Origin: Cryobacterium sp. CG_9.6
GTDB lineage: Bacteria > Actinomycetota > Actinomycetes > Actinomycetales > Microbacteriaceae
Direction: 5' to 3'
DNA: 64,000 nt
NCBI RefSeq assembly: GCF_029893365.1
Contig: NZ_JARXUZ010000001.1
Span: 2,852,001 to 2,916,000, forward strand
Positions 52,525 through 62,354 of the stretch are shown here, piece after piece (position 1 is the first letter of the stretch; every line of letters starts with the position of its first letter). Position numbers and translations under genes: made by a program. The notes under the pieces were generated by a model. The model was not told the DNA's origin and made no database searches. It was given only the letters and a program-made list of their open reading frames with translations.

Positions 52525-52640
52525 GTTGCTAGTTCAGGAGATCCGTCCCCGCAGCACCGGCCCGCCCCGGAAACACGCGGGCTCCCGGCCACTTTCTGCC
52601 GCATCTCCTGAACTAGCGACACCACCCGCACAAGAGCGCG
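52525..52640. repeat. Inverted-repeat element (copy 2)
   Basis: GTTGCTAGTTCAGGAGATCC opens and GCATCTCCTGAACTAGCGACACC closes the element; the core matches copy 1 closely (AAACACGCGGGCTCCCGGCC). Same orientation as copy 1. Confidence 0.88.
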
Positions 52641-52708
52641 CCACATTGGCCCAGCACCGGGCCGCCGCGTCATTCCGGCCGTACTGGGCGAGTCGGCGCC
52701 ACATGCGC

Positions 52709-53605
52709 TCAGACCAGTGCCACGGGTATCGCGGATGCCCGTGGATCCGCCGTCGGATCCCACGGCTGTGGCATACCAATCGGGTTCGGGAAGGGGAAGA
52801 CGGCACCGCAGGCGACCGCAACAGGCGCGAGTAGCCGGGCCACGTCGCACACGGCAGTCTCATCGAGGTGGCTCCACGGCTGAAGGGCCAACCTGTTGGT
52901 GAGATCCTCGGCGCGGTTCAGCGCCGCAGCACCCAAGAGGCTCAGCGCCCCGTCGGCAGTCAACAGTCCACGCTCCCGCAGCCGTTCCTCCTCGGCACCC
53001 CACTGTTCCTCGGTCCAGCCGCGGCCGCGCTTCATAGCAACCGGGTCAAGGTCGAGGGCACTGCGCAGCACGATGGTGGACAGTCCCGCAATATTCTCTG
53101 CCACGAGTGCCAGCACATGGCCGTCCCCACGGTGTTCGCGCAGGGTTGCGGCGGCCTGCCACAGCTGACGATAAGGGTCGGCTTCGTCGGGAAGCGCGCG
53201 GTTAGCCGCAGCGAGCGGACGACCGGTGGTATCAACAGCGTTGGCGATGGGGGTGAGGGCGGCCGCGGCATCCGCTACGACCAGCTCGTCGGGCATCAGG
53301 TCTCGCAGGGTCTGGGATGCACCGAGTGAGCGCGCCTCCAGCACACGCTCGGGCGACGCGACCGACCACGCGGCTGGCAGCGCTCGCTCAACGAGGGCCG
53401 GGGCGAAGCCGCTGAACAGGGCAGTCACGGGAGCCGCCGTAACGGCCCCAAGCGGAGCCGCGCGGCCGGCGAAGTAGCCGTCCCAGTAGCGCGGGAAGCC
53501 CACGGCCGCGAAGTGTTCGCGGGCCTGCGGGGCGAAATAGGTAACGGCATGGATGGGCTCGAACAGCGTCCACAGTGCGCGCACCAGGTGTTCACGATTG
53601 TGCAT
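52709..53605 (-). CDS. SCO6745 family protein
   Basis: This 298-residue actinobacterial protein starts LVRALWTLFEPIHAVTYFAPQ and has DGYFAGRAAPLGAVTAAPV and FSGFAPALVERALPAAW, matching the SCO6745 family as I know it. The C-terminal part has a winged-helix-like stretch (LRSALDLDPVAMKRGRGW, EEERLRERGLLTADG). It may be a regulator or small-molecule-binding protein; function is not established. Two copies of a ~112-bp inverted-repeat element lie on each side. Confidence 0.8.
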   Translation of the reverse strand: MHNREHLVRALWTLFEPIHAVTYFAPQAREHFAAVGFPRYWDGYFAGRAAPLGAVTAAPVTALFSGFAPALVERALPAAWSVASPERVLEARSLGASQTLRDLMPDELVVADAAAALTPIANAVDTTGRPLAAANRALPDEADPYRQLWQAAATLREHRGDGHVLALVAENIAGLSTIVLRSALDLDPVAMKRGRGWTEEQWGAEEERLRERGLLTADGALSLLGAAALNRAEDLTNRLALQPWSHLDETAVCDVARLLAPVAVACGAVFPFPNPIGMPQPWDPTADPRASAIPVALV

Positions 53606-53691
53606 ACGACCTCCTCGTCGCGCCCAGCCTACGGGGTCGGCTGCCGGGCGACCGGATCCGAGGCCCGCACGAGCGGTCTACACCCCTGGCC

Positions 53692-53802
53692 GTTGCTACT
53701 TCAGGAGATCCGTCACCGCAGCACCCGGCAGCCCCGGAAACACGCGGGCGAGCAGCGACATCCGGCCGGATCTCCTGAACTAGCGACACCACCCGCACGA
53801 GA
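53692..53802. repeat. Inverted-repeat element (copy 3)
   Basis: GTTGCTACTTCAGGAGATCC to GGATCTCCTGAACTAGCGACACC plus ACCCGCACGAGAC, with a core GCAGCACCCGGCAGCCCCGG. Its core is closer to copy 4 than to copies 1 and 2. Confidence 0.88.
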
Positions 53803-53885
53803 CCACGCCACACGGCAGGCCGGCTGGCTACCGGGCTGCGTTGCGACGAAGCGGCACCGACCAAGCCTCGCCACGCCGGCTCGCC

Positions 53886-53998
53886 GTTGCTACTTCAGGA
53901 GATCCGTCACCGCAGCACCCGGCCACCCCGGAAACACGCGGGCGAGCAGCGGCATCCGGCCGGATCTCCTGAACTAGCGACACCACCCGCACGAGACC
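53886..53998. repeat. Inverted-repeat element (copy 4)
   Basis: GTTGCTACTTCAGGAGATCC to GGATCTCCTGAACTAGCGACACC plus ACCCGCACGAGACC; nearly identical to copy 3 throughout. Confidence 0.88.
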
Positions 53999-54035
53999 AC
54001 ACAGCAGGTGGCACGCACGCGGCGCGGAGACGGGG

Positions 54036-55115
54036 TTAGCGGGCGGCGTTGAGGCGGGCCGCGGCCAGCATTTCGGCAGCGGCGAGGGTGGTGATCGACT
54101 GCTCATGGGCATCCGCGAAGATCTTTGTCACCACATCGGAGATGGCATCGACGCGAGTGGTGATGCTTGCCAGATCGGCGTCGGGCTCGCTGGCCATGGA
54201 CAGGTAGACCACACCGCCGGCGTTCACGACGAAATCGGGGGCCCACAAAATACCGCGAGCGTCGAGTTCGGCGGCTCCGGCCGGATTTTCGAGCTGGTTA
54301 TTGGCGGCACCCACTACACCGAGCACGTTGAGCTCGCCGATTACGGTGGAGGTGAGCACGCCGCCGAGGCCACAGGGTACGAACAGGTCGGCCTGAATGC
54401 GGTGGGCACCAGCCACCGGAACCCACTCGGCACCGAGCTCGTCGGCGAGTTCACGCTTGGCCGGGTTGATGTCGGTGACCGTGAGGGTGGCACCGGCGGC
54501 AGCGAGGGCGATTGCGAGGCGACCCCCCACCTGGCCGAGGCCGGAGATGACGAGGTGACGGCCGGTGACGTCGCGGCTGCCGTACAGGGCGTCGAGGGTG
54601 GCGAGGATGCTCGCGTAGACGCCGGCCGCCGTGGCATCGGCGGGTTCGCCCACGCCGCCGCTCGAGGCCGGGAGCCCACAAACATGGTTGGTGCGCTCGT
54701 TGACGATGGCCATGAGGTCGGCGCTCGTGCCCACGTCTTCGGCGGTCATGTACGCGCCGTTGAGGCTTTCGACGGCGTCACCCAGGTCGAGCATGGCATC
54801 GCGCTTCTCCGCGTCGGTCAACACGACTCCGAGTGGCAGCTGAATGACGGCCTTGCCGCCTCCGCGGTTCAGGCCGGCGGCCGCGTTCTTCAGCGTCATG
54901 GCCGAGGAGAGGCGCAGCGCATCGGCGACAGCGTCGGTCCAGTCGGGGTACTGCCACATGCGCGCGCCACCGAGAGCCTGGCCCAGCTTGGTGGAGTGCA
55001 CGGCAACCGTGATCACGAGGCCGGAGCGTTGTCCGGTGGTGATGAGCACTCGCTCATGGGTAAACGGAATACTGGCAAGCGCTTCCAGCGACGATGATGG
55101 GTGCGTGAGTGTCAT
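54036..55115 (-). CDS. Leucine/valine dehydrogenase family (Glu/Leu/Phe/Val dehydrogenase)
   Basis: This NAD-dependent amino-acid dehydrogenase of about 359 residues deaminates branched-chain amino acids. The catalytic-lysine region is LKNAAAGLNRGGGKAVIQLP, a further conserved block is MTAEDVGTSADLM, and the Rossmann loop is VISGLGQVGGRLA. A second signature is VGAANNQLENP. I start at MTLTHPSS, preceded by AAGGAGAACCACAG. Leucine versus valine preference cannot be decided here. Confidence 0.88.
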   Translation of the reverse strand: MTLTHPSSSLEALASIPFTHERVLITTGQRSGLVITVAVHSTKLGQALGGARMWQYPDWTDAVADALRLSSAMTLKNAAAGLNRGGGKAVIQLPLGVVLTDAEKRDAMLDLGDAVESLNGAYMTAEDVGTSADLMAIVNERTNHVCGLPASSGGVGEPADATAAGVYASILATLDALYGSRDVTGRHLVISGLGQVGGRLAIALAAAGATLTVTDINPAKRELADELGAEWVPVAGAHRIQADLFVPCGLGGVLTSTVIGELNVLGVVGAANNQLENPAGAAELDARGILWAPDFVVNAGGVVYLSMASEPDADLASITTRVDAISDVVTKIFADAHEQSITTLAAAEMLAAARLNAAR

Positions 55116-55349
55116 CTGTGGTTCTCCTTGAGACCGGGCCTTGTGAGCCGGTTGCGGTGCACGCAGGTGTGTTGCGCGCAACGACAAGACTAACGCCGGG
55201 TGCGGCGAAGAGGTAGCACGTTCCACAGGCGGGTCCGGCTATGCCGCTGGCGGCATCCGTTCACGAACCCGGGGTGGCGCCAATCGCACCCTCCCCGCGC
55301 GGGGGAAGGTGCGATTGACGCCAGTCACCCGGCGTCTGGAGACCCAGAC

Positions 55350-57050
55350 CTAGTGGAAGAAGTGACGCTCGCCGGTGAAGTACATCGAGACGCCAGCCGC
55401 GGCCGCCGCGGCGATGACCTCTTCGTCACGAACCGATCCACCGGGCTGCACCACGGCAGTTACCCCGGCGTCGAGCAGAACCTGCAGTCCATCCGCGAAC
55501 GGGAAGAACGCGTCCGAGGCGGCCACCGAACCCGCGGCACGCTCGCCAGCCCGGTTGACGGCGAGGTGGCACGAGTCCACGCGGTTCACCTGTCCCATTC
55601 CCACGCCCACGGATGCCCCGGCGTGCGCCAGCAGAATTGCGTTCGATTTCACGGAACGGCAGGCTTTCCACGCGAATTCGAGGTCGGCGCGGGTGGCGGC
55701 ATCCGCTTCGGGGCCGGCCACGAGCGTCCACCCCTCGGAGCTGAACTCCTCGAAGGTGTCGGTCTCCTGCACGAGCAGGCCGCCCGAGATCTGCCTCAAC
55801 TCCAGCGACGACCGTTCGTAATCGGCCGGAAGCTCAAGCAATCGGATGTTTTTCTTGGCCGTGAGTACGGCCAGAGCCTCGGGCTCAAATCCGGGGGCAA
55901 CGAGCACCTCGGTGAAGATGTGGCTGACCGTTTCGGCCATGGCCAGGGTCACCGTGCGGTTCGCGGCAATGACGCCGCCGAATGCACTCATGGGGTCGCA
56001 GTCGTGCGCGCGGCGGTGCGCCGAGGCGATGGAATCGGGCGTCTTCGCTCCGGCGATGGCAATGCCACAGGGGTTGGAGTGTTTGACGATGGCCACGGCC
56101 GGCTCGGTGAAGTCATACGCGGCGCGCACCGCGGCATCCGCGTCGACGTAGTTGTTGTACGACATCTCTTTGCCGTGCAACTGCAGGGCCTGGGCAATAC
56201 CCTGACCGCCCTCGCCCACGTAGAGCGCGGCAGCCTGGTGCGAGTTCTCGCCGTAGCGGAGGATGGCGTTGCGCTCGGCCTCGATGAAGACCCCATCGGG
56301 GAAGGGCGAGTCGAGGATTTCGTCGTCCTCGGGCTCGTCGCTGGCGTCGTCGTCAAGCGGGTCGCCATCGAGGAACTCGGTGTCGTCCTGCCACTGGTCG
56401 TACACGTTGTCGGTGAACCAAGCGGAGACGCTGAGGTCATAGTCGGCCGTGTGCTCGAAGGCGAGCGAGGCGAACTTCTGCCGCAGGGTGAGGGTGGTGC
56501 CGCCGGCTTCCACCGCAGCGATGAGTTCGGCGTAGTTGGTAGGGTCCACCACAATGGCCACGTTGGCGTGGTTCTTCGCCGCGGCACGCACGAGTGCGGG
56601 GCCGCCAATGTCGATCTGCTCAATGACGTCGGCCGGCTTGGCGCCCGATTCCACCGTCTCCACGAACGGGTAGAGGTTCACAACCACAAGCTGGAACGCG
56701 GCAATGCCCAGGTCGTTCAGCTGCGCCTCGTGTGATTCGAGACGCAGGTCGGCGAGGATGCCGGCGTGCACGCCCGGGTGCAGGGTCTTCACGCGGCCGT
56801 CGAGGGACTCGGGGAACCCGGTGACAGTGGAGACGTCGGTGACGGCGTGGCCGGCCTCGCGAATGGTGGCGGCGGTGGAGCCGGTGGAGACAATCTCCAC
56901 GCCGGAGGCGACGAGGGTGGCCGCCAATTCCAGCAGGCCGGTCTTGTCACTCACGGAGATGAGCGCACGCTGAACGGTGATCTGATCACGTTCGCGGTAC
57001 AGGCTCTCAGCGGATGCCGCGTGGTTGCTCTTATCGGTGTGGCCGCTCAT
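55350..57050 (-). CDS. purH: Bifunctional AICAR formyltransferase / IMP cyclohydrolase
   Basis: This 566-residue enzyme performs the last two steps of IMP synthesis. The N-terminal IMP cyclohydrolase (MGS-like) domain has [16 protein letters not shown] and [13 protein letters not shown]; the formyltransferase domain has [14 protein letters not shown], the catalytic KHSNPCGIA and [11 protein letters not shown]. Between the domains (residues ~221-254) is an Asp/Glu-dominated linker ([19 protein letters not shown]), unusual relative to E. coli PurH. The start overlaps the purN stop by four bases. Confidence 0.95.
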   Translation of the reverse strand: MSGHTDKSNHAASAESLYRERDQITVQRALISVSDKTGLLELAATLVASGVEIVSTGSTAATIREAGHAVTDVSTVTGFPESLDGRVKTLHPGVHAGILADLRLESHEAQLNDLGIAAFQLVVVNLYPFVETVESGAKPADVIEQIDIGGPALVRAAAKNHANVAIVVDPTNYAELIAAVEAGGTTLTLRQKFASLAFEHTADYDLSVSAWFTDNVYDQWQDDTEFLDGDPLDDDASDEPEDDEILDSPFPDGVFIEAERNAILRYGENSHQAAALYVGEGGQGIAQALQLHGKEMSYNNYVDADAAVRAAYDFTEPAVAIVKHSNPCGIAIAGAKTPDSIASAHRRAHDCDPMSAFGGVIAANRTVTLAMAETVSHIFTEVLVAPGFEPEALAVLTAKKNIRLLELPADYERSSLELRQISGGLLVQETDTFEEFSSEGWTLVAGPEADAATRADLEFAWKACRSVKSNAILLAHAGASVGVGMGQVNRVDSCHLAVNRAGERAAGSVAASDAFFPFADGLQVLLDAGVTAVVQPGGSVRDEEVIAAAAAAGVSMYFTGERHFFH

Positions 57051-57640
57051 GCTGTGGGGTGCTCCTTGAGGTTGACGTGTCCATTAGCGATATCGAGCAC
57101 CGCTTGCACCAGCAGGCGCCGCTCGACGATTTTGATGCGATCGTGCAGGGCACCTTCCGTGTCGCCGGGGTGAACCGCGACCCGTTCCTGCGCAATGATC
57201 GGTCCGTCGTCGACACCGTTGTCAACCACAATGATGCTCGCACCGGTTTGCGTGACCCCGGCGGCAAGTGCGTCACGCACGCCATGGGCTCCGGGAAACT
57301 CGGGGAGGTAAGCCGGATGCGTGTTGATCAGATTCGGGGACAGCGCGGCGACCACACGTGGTGGCAGCAGGCGCATCAGGCCGCTGAGCACCACGAGGTC
57401 GGGGTTCCACTGCTGAATCTGAGCCAGCAGCTCATCACCCCAGGCCGCGCGATCAGGGAAGGAGGTGAACGGAACGGAGAAGGTGGGAATGCCGAATTCC
57501 TCGCCGAGGTCAAGCCCATCGGCGTCGCGATCGGCACCAATGGCCACGATCCTCGCCGGATATTCAGCGTCCTTTGACACCTCGAGCAGGGAACGCAGGT
57601 TGGATCCCCCGCCGGAGATCAATACGACCAATGACAGCAC
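57047..57640 (-). CDS. purN: Phosphoribosylglycinamide formyltransferase
   Basis: This enzyme of about 198 residues transfers formyl from 10-formyl-THF to GAR. The N-terminal [17 protein letters not shown] is the phosphate-binding loop, [13 protein letters not shown] and [21 protein letters not shown] carry the catalytic Asn/His, and [12 protein letters not shown] the catalytic Asp. A GTG at 57640 fits the family start; the long upstream extension runs antisense-like through the PerM-like gene. It is translationally coupled to purH. Confidence 0.93.
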   Translation of the reverse strand: MLSLVVLISGGGSNLRSLLEVSKDAEYPARIVAIGADRDADGLDLGEEFGIPTFSVPFTSFPDRAAWGDELLAQIQQWNPDLVVLSGLMRLLPPRVVAALSPNLINTHPAYLPEFPGAHGVRDALAAGVTQTGASIIVVDNGVDDGPIIAQERVAVHPGDTEGALHDRIKIVERRLLVQAVLDIANGHVNLKEHPTA

Positions 57641-57717
57641 AGGCTCGATCCTACCGTTTGGGCGCGCCGGGCGCGCTGCTGTGGGCCACGAGCTGCGGGC
57701 CTCCGTTCTCCGAAGGC

Positions 57718-59088
57718 TCAGACACCGGGCTTGCGACGAAGGCGTGGTAGCGCAACGCGGGGTACTCGCACCCGCGGAACCCGCACGCGCGGGATTCGCA
57801 CGCGGGCACCCACCAGCAGGCCGAGCACCGCCGCGACGCCAATCTCGGCGGCCGCGAGCGCACCCACGAGCAGCGGATTCGGGCCCACCTCCGACAGCCG
57901 GCCCGGGCCGATCGACCCTGACGACCACCAGGCCAGCAGCCCCAAAATGAGGCCGGCAATGACGCCCATGCCCAGTCCGCTGAGCACGTGCTGCCAGACG
58001 GTGCGCTCGGGCACTTTCTCGCCGTCGAGGCGCTGGCGCACAATGACCGCGCAGACGAACCCGATCAGGATGGGCACGAGCAGCCCCAGAAAACCCCAGG
58101 CGAGCGATCCCTGCGGGAGCACCCCCAGAATGGGCAGGCCGGGAACGGGGCCCAGGAGGGTTCCGGCGGGCGAAATGTTGCTGCCCACACCGACCGCAAT
58201 TCCCGGCCCCACAAACCAGGCCATGGTCCAGATCACAAGGTTCGGAATGAACGCAATTTGCGCGAGGGTGATGGTGGCACCGCCCACGATCCCGGCCTGA
58301 ATCGCCTCATAGAGGCCAATGATGGTGGCGTAGTTCACGACGATGAGCACGAAAAACGTGAGGGCCGACACCATGATGACAGCGGCGCTCGCAGCCGCTC
58401 CCCCGCGCAGGGCACCCGAGATCACGGCACGCTCGGTCTGATGCAACCGTCGATATCGATCACGGATGCCCCGGCTCACCGGATCGAGGCGGTCTTTCGT
58501 CGCCCCCGTGGTCGAGCCGGCACCCCGCGCCGTGAGCGCGCCGGCATCCACTCGTGCCGCGGTCTTGGCCACCCGGCTACTGCGGAGGCGCGCGCCCTCC
58601 GCGCCGAAAACCACACCGGCGGCGTACACGAGGGTGGGAAACAGCATCCCCTGAATAGTGGAGGGCAGCACCGTGTCGTTGGCGGCAGAGAGAGTCACAA
58701 TGGTGGCCATCAGCCCGTAGACCAGCACGGCCGAGATCACGCCGGTCCAGCGGTGCGGGGTCTCGGCGGCGCGCCGCCCGGTGAGGATTCCGAAGAGCAC
58801 GGTGACCACCGCGAATCCGAGGGGTGCCAGGGTGAGGAGGAACGGGACATCCGCTCCGGGAAGACCCAGCGTGGCAACCATCTCGGGGCTGAGCTGCACG
58901 CTGAGATTCACACCATTGCCGAGCAACCAGATGTCGACGGCGGCGCGCCAGAACACGAACCATTCAATGGACAACCCGAAATGGGCAGCCCACAGCACGG
59001 TCAGGGGCACGAGGGCAATGCTCACGCCGATGGCCACGACCAGTAGAGCCTCAAGGGCCGCGAGCAGGGCAGTAGTTGAACGGTTCAT
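57718..59088 (-). CDS. DUF6350 family membrane protein (PerM/Rv0955-like)
   Basis: This protein of about 456 residues has roughly ten TM helices, starting with [31 protein letters not shown] and including [14 protein letters not shown] and [19 protein letters not shown]. The order sucC-sucD-this gene-purN-purH matches the M. tuberculosis region around Rv0951-Rv0957, where Rv0955 is PerM, a divisome-associated persistence protein. Assignment rests on topology and synteny. The C-terminus ends in an Arg/Val/Pro repeat ([15 protein letters not shown]). Confidence 0.75.
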   Translation of the reverse strand: MNRSTTALLAALEALLVVAIGVSIALVPLTVLWAAHFGLSIEWFVFWRAAVDIWLLGNGVNLSVQLSPEMVATLGLPGADVPFLLTLAPLGFAVVTVLFGILTGRRAAETPHRWTGVISAVLVYGLMATIVTLSAANDTVLPSTIQGMLFPTLVYAAGVVFGAEGARLRSSRVAKTAARVDAGALTARGAGSTTGATKDRLDPVSRGIRDRYRRLHQTERAVISGALRGGAAASAAVIMVSALTFFVLIVVNYATIIGLYEAIQAGIVGGATITLAQIAFIPNLVIWTMAWFVGPGIAVGVGSNISPAGTLLGPVPGLPILGVLPQGSLAWGFLGLLVPILIGFVCAVIVRQRLDGEKVPERTVWQHVLSGLGMGVIAGLILGLLAWWSSGSIGPGRLSEVGPNPLLVGALAAAEIGVAAVLGLLVGARVRIPRVRVPRVRVPRVALPRLRRKPGV

Positions 59089-59181
59089 CCGGTTTTCGAG
59101 CCTACCTTCCCACGCCCCCGCATCATGGCCGCGCCTCACCCCCGGGTGAAAAACCGCCCCCGCGCTGTGGGCGCACCCCAG

Positions 59182-59221
59182 ATCGGTGGCCGCTACGCCG
59201 GTTACCGTAGCGCCCACCGAT
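59182..59221. repeat. Palindromic repeat, GGTGGCCGCTACG family (copy 3)
   Basis: ATCGGTGGCCGCTACG and CGTAGCGCCCACCGAT form 16-bp arms with one mismatch around an eight-base loop, followed by CCGGGGCGCG. Located between the PerM-like gene and the sucCD terminator. Confidence 0.8.
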
Positions 59222-59256
59222 CCGGGGCGCGAAGAGCGGCGGGCATCCGCTTACAC

Positions 59257-59290
59257 GGGAGGACCCGCCGCGACTGCGACGGGTCCTCCC
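59257..59290 (-). terminator. Terminator hairpin after sucCD
   Basis: GGGAGGACCCG and CGGGTCCTCCC form a perfect 11-bp stem with a 12-base loop, 14 bases beyond the sucD stop. Confidence 0.75.
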
Positions 59291-59304
59291 TGCGAAACGG
59301 TGTC

Positions 59305-60204
59305 CTAGGCGGAGACGGTGAGCTCGGCGAGCGCCTTGCGCAACAGGGTTGCCGCCTCGCTGGGCGTCTTGCCAACCTGCACTCCGGCGGCCTCGAGGGC
59401 CTCCTTCTTGCCCTGGGCGGTTCCGGCTCCGTCGGAGACGATGGCGCCGGCGTGGCCCATGGTCTTACCCTCGGGGGCCGTGAAGCCGGCCACGTAACCG
59501 ATGACCGGCTTCGTGACGTGCGCCTTGATGTACTCGGCGGCCTTCTCCTCGGCGTCGCCACCGATCTCGCCGATCATGACGATCGCGAGGGTTTCGGGGT
59601 CAGCCTCGAACGCGGCCAGGGCGTCGATGTGCGTGGTCCCGATGATGGGGTCGCCACCAATGCCGATCGCGGTGGAGAAGCCCAGGTCGCGCAGCTCGTA
59701 CATCATCTGGTACGTGAGGGTGCCCGACTTCGATACGAGGCCGACCGGTCCCTTCACCGTGATGTTCGCGGGGGTGATGCCCACGAGTGCTTCGCCGGGC
59801 GTGATGATGCCGGGGCAGTTCGGACCGATGATGCGGGTCTTGTTGCCCTTGGCCTTGGCGTAGGCCCAGAACTCAGCCGAGTCCTGCACGGGAACGCCCT
59901 CGGTGATGATGACGAGGAGGGGAATCTCGGCGTCGATCGCTTCGATGACGGCGTCCTTGGTGAACACCGGCGGCACGAAGATGATCGATACGTCGGCGCC
60001 GGTCTGGGCGACGGCCTCGGCGACCGTTCCAAAAACGGGCAGCTCGACATCGCCGTGCACGACCGTGGTTCCGGCCTTGCGTGCGTTGACGCCACCGACA
60101 ACCTGGGTACCGGCCTTGAGCATGAGGGCGGTGTGCTTGGTGCCCTCACCTCCGGTGATGCCCTGAACGATGACCTTGGAGTCCTTGTTGAGGAAAATTG
60201 ACAT
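59305..60204 (-). CDS. sucD: Succinyl-CoA synthetase alpha subunit
   Basis: This 299-residue CoA-binding subunit forms the active enzyme with SucC. The N-terminal CoA domain has [14 protein letters not shown], the ligase signature includes [17 protein letters not shown] and SKSGTLTYQ, and the phosphorylated histidine is in [14 protein letters not shown]. It is 29 bases downstream of sucC on the same strand and followed by a hairpin terminator. Confidence 0.96.
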   Translation of the reverse strand: MSIFLNKDSKVIVQGITGGEGTKHTALMLKAGTQVVGGVNARKAGTTVVHGDVELPVFGTVAEAVAQTGADVSIIFVPPVFTKDAVIEAIDAEIPLLVIITEGVPVQDSAEFWAYAKAKGNKTRIIGPNCPGIITPGEALVGITPANITVKGPVGLVSKSGTLTYQMMYELRDLGFSTAIGIGGDPIIGTTHIDALAAFEADPETLAIVMIGEIGGDAEEKAAEYIKAHVTKPVIGYVAGFTAPEGKTMGHAGAIVSDGAGTAQGKKEALEAAGVQVGKTPSEAATLLRKALAELTVSA

Positions 60205-60233
60205 TGTGTTCTAGTCCTTCTTCTCGACCGCGA

Positions 60234-61403
60234 TTAGACGGCGGCGTGGGCGAGTTCGGCAGCCTTGGCGGCACCCTCGTCCATCGTGGCGGCCAGGGTG
60301 ACGAGCGGGTGGTTGGCCTCAGCCAGAATGCGACGGCCCTCGTCAACGTTGTTGCCATCGAGGCGAACGACGAGAGGCTTGTTGGCGGAGGCGCCGAGTG
60401 CGTCGAGCGCACCCACGATGCCGGTGGCGACGGCGTCACACGCGGTGATGCCACCGAACACGTTGACGAACACCGATTTCACCTGAGGGTCGCCCAGAAT
60501 GACGTCGAGCCCGGCGGCCATAACCTCAGCGGATGCTCCGCCTCCAATGTCGAGGAAGTTGGCCGGCTTCACATTGCCGAAGTTTTCGCCGGCGTAGGCG
60601 ACAACATCGAGCGTCGACATGACCAGGCCGGCACCGTTTCCGATGATGCCCACTTCGCCGTCGAGCTTCACGTAGTTGAGGCCGGCCAGCTTGGCCTTGG
60701 CCTCGAGCGGGTCGGCCGCGGCGGCATCTTCGAGCAGCGCGTGGTTGGGGTGACGGAAGTCGGCGTTCTCGTCGATCGTGACCTTGCCGTCCAGGGCGAT
60801 AATGTCGCCCTCTTCGGTGAGCACGAGTGGGTTGACCTCCACGAGGGTGGCGTCCTCACCCGTAAAGACGTTGTAAAGCTTGACGAAGACCGGGGCCACC
60901 TTGTCGACGAGCTCGGCGGGGAACTTAGCGTCGATGGCGATCTGCGTCGCGACCGCGAGGGTGATTCCGACGGCGGGGTCAACGGCCGTGTAGGCGAGCG
61001 CTTCGGGCTTTTCTACGGCGAGAACTTCGATCTCCACGCCGCCCTCGTAGCTGGCGAGGGAGAGGTACGACCGGTTCGAGCGGTCGAGCAGCACGGAGAA
61101 GTAGAACTCCTGCTTGATGCGGGCGCCACCGGCGACCATGACGCGCCCCACGGTGTGGCCCTTGATGTCGAGGCCCAGGATGTCGCGGCCAGCAGCCTCA
61201 GCGTCATCGGGGGTCTTGGCAACCTTGACGCCGCCGGCCTTACCGCGGCCACCTACCTTTACCTGAGCCTTGACGACAACAACGCCGCCCAGCTTCTCGG
61301 CCGCTGCGCGGACTTCTGCGGGGGTGTCCGCAATGATGCCCGGCAGAACCGGCACACCATATTCCTCAAAGAGGTCTCTGGCTTGGTATTCGTAAAGATC
61401 CAC
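60234..61403 (-). CDS. sucC: Succinyl-CoA synthetase beta subunit (ADP-forming)
   Basis: This 389-residue ATP-grasp subunit starts [22 protein letters not shown] and contains [30 protein letters not shown], the Gly-rich [15 protein letters not shown] and [15 protein letters not shown] blocks of the family. It catalyses substrate-level phosphorylation in the TCA cycle with SucD. A TCA-type candidate operator lies about 75-90 bases upstream. Confidence 0.96.
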   Translation of the reverse strand: MDLYEYQARDLFEEYGVPVLPGIIADTPAEVRAAAEKLGGVVVVKAQVKVGGRGKAGGVKVAKTPDDAEAAGRDILGLDIKGHTVGRVMVAGGARIKQEFYFSVLLDRSNRSYLSLASYEGGVEIEVLAVEKPEALAYTAVDPAVGITLAVATQIAIDAKFPAELVDKVAPVFVKLYNVFTGEDATLVEVNPLVLTEEGDIIALDGKVTIDENADFRHPNHALLEDAAAADPLEAKAKLAGLNYVKLDGEVGIIGNGAGLVMSTLDVVAYAGENFGNVKPANFLDIGGGASAEVMAAGLDVILGDPQVKSVFVNVFGGITACDAVATGIVGALDALGASANKPLVVRLDGNNVDEGRRILAEANHPLVTLAATMDEGAAKAAELAHAAV

Positions 61404-61476
61404 GCTGCTCTTCCAATCCGCGTCTCAGCAATCACGCTGGTGTTGAGGGTGATGGTGACAGCAGTCCGTCGCAAAG

Positions 61477-61494
61477 TAGCTCGACATCAAGACA
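61477..61494. promoter_or_regulatory. Candidate TCA-cycle operator upstream of sucC
   Basis: TAGCTCGACATCAAGACA is related to the icd upstream palindrome TATCTTGACATCGAGATA and fits the consensus TATCTTGACATCAAGATA at 15 of 18 positions. It lies in the divergent region between sucC and the VIT-type gene. Confidence 0.5.
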
Positions 61495-61579
61495 TACTGA
61501 CCATCTGAAACTCTATCGCGTCTCGGCGACGACTCCCACCCCCTCCCCTGCATACGTTGGTCCGGGAGAAGAATCGGTG

Positions 61580-61598
61580 AAAGGCTAGCCACACCTTG
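61580..61598. promoter_or_regulatory. Possible DtxR/IdeR-type box upstream of the VIT-like transporter
   Basis: AAAGGCTAGCCACACCTTG, 37-55 bases upstream of the start, agrees with the remembered IdeR consensus TTAGGTTAGGCTAACCTAA at about 11 of 19 positions, including AGG...CCT. The function of the neighbouring gene makes iron control plausible; the match itself is only moderate. Confidence 0.3.
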
Positions 61599-61634
61599 CT
61601 GGCTAGCGACGCCCGTGCGTGCTTATCTATTCCT

Positions 61635-62345
61635 ATGACTAATCTGCATCAAGGGGTGGAGCCCCACGCGGCCGGACTGGCCTCCCGACTCAACTGGCTG
61701 CGCGCCGGTGTTTTGGGCGCCAATGACGGCATCGTCTCGGTCGCCGCCCTCGTGGTCGGTGTCGCCGCCGCCACCACCGATGCGCACGTGATCCTGATTG
61801 CCGGTGTCGCCAGCCTTCTTGCCGGCGCCATCTCAATGGCACTGGGTGAGTACGTGTCGGTCAGCAGCCAGCGCGACTCCGAGCGTGCCCTGATCGCCAA
61901 GGAAACGTGGGAGCTTGAGAACCAGCCCGAGGAGGAGCTCGCCGAACTCGCCGGATTTTACCAGGCCAAGGGTTTGTCCGCGGCAACCGCGGAGCGCGTG
62001 GCCATTGAGCTCACGCAGCACGACGCCCTCGCGGCGCACCTCGAAGTTGAACTGCACATCACCGCCGAAGACGTGTCGAACCCGTGGCATGCGGCCTACG
62101 CCTCCGCGATCGCGTTCACTGTCGGTGCGGCACTTCCCCTGTTAGCGGTGCTGTTGACCCCGTCGAGCATGCGGATCGCGGCCACCTTCTTCGCCGTCTT
62201 CGTGGCCCTCGTCATCACGGGCTGGCTCAGCGCCTATCTCGGCAATAGCCCGAAGCCCCGCGCCATTGCACGCATCGTTATCGGTGGCATTCTCGCCCTC
62301 GCGGTAACGTACGTCATCGGCGCCCTCATCGGCGGCACCGTTTAG
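61635..62345 (+). CDS. VIT1/CCC1 family Fe2+/Mn2+ transporter
   Basis: This membrane protein of about 236 residues has the VIT signature WLRAGVLGANDGIVSVAALVVGVAAA in TM1, GAISMALGEYVSVSSQRDSERALIAKE in and after TM2, and three further C-terminal TM helices. The acidic cytoplasmic helix (TWELENQPEEELAELAGFY) supplies metal ligands. It should move Fe2+ or Mn2+ out of the cytoplasm. I chose the ATG giving MTNLHQGVEPH as the best family match. Confidence 0.9.
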   Translation: MTNLHQGVEPHAAGLASRLNWLRAGVLGANDGIVSVAALVVGVAAATTDAHVILIAGVASLLAGAISMALGEYVSVSSQRDSERALIAKETWELENQPEEELAELAGFYQAKGLSAATAERVAIELTQHDALAAHLEVELHITAEDVSNPWHAAYASAIAFTVGAALPLLAVLLTPSSMRIAATFFAVFVALVITGWLSAYLGNSPKPRAIARIVIGGILALAVTYVIGALIGGTV

Positions 62346-62354
62346 GCTAAGCGG

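Noticed and set aside
57718..57928. N-terminal extension of purN (long frame to 57928)
   Set aside because: The extension is Arg/Gly/Ala-rich, overlaps the PerM-like gene in another frame, and PurN proteins begin at the [11 protein letters not shown] block.
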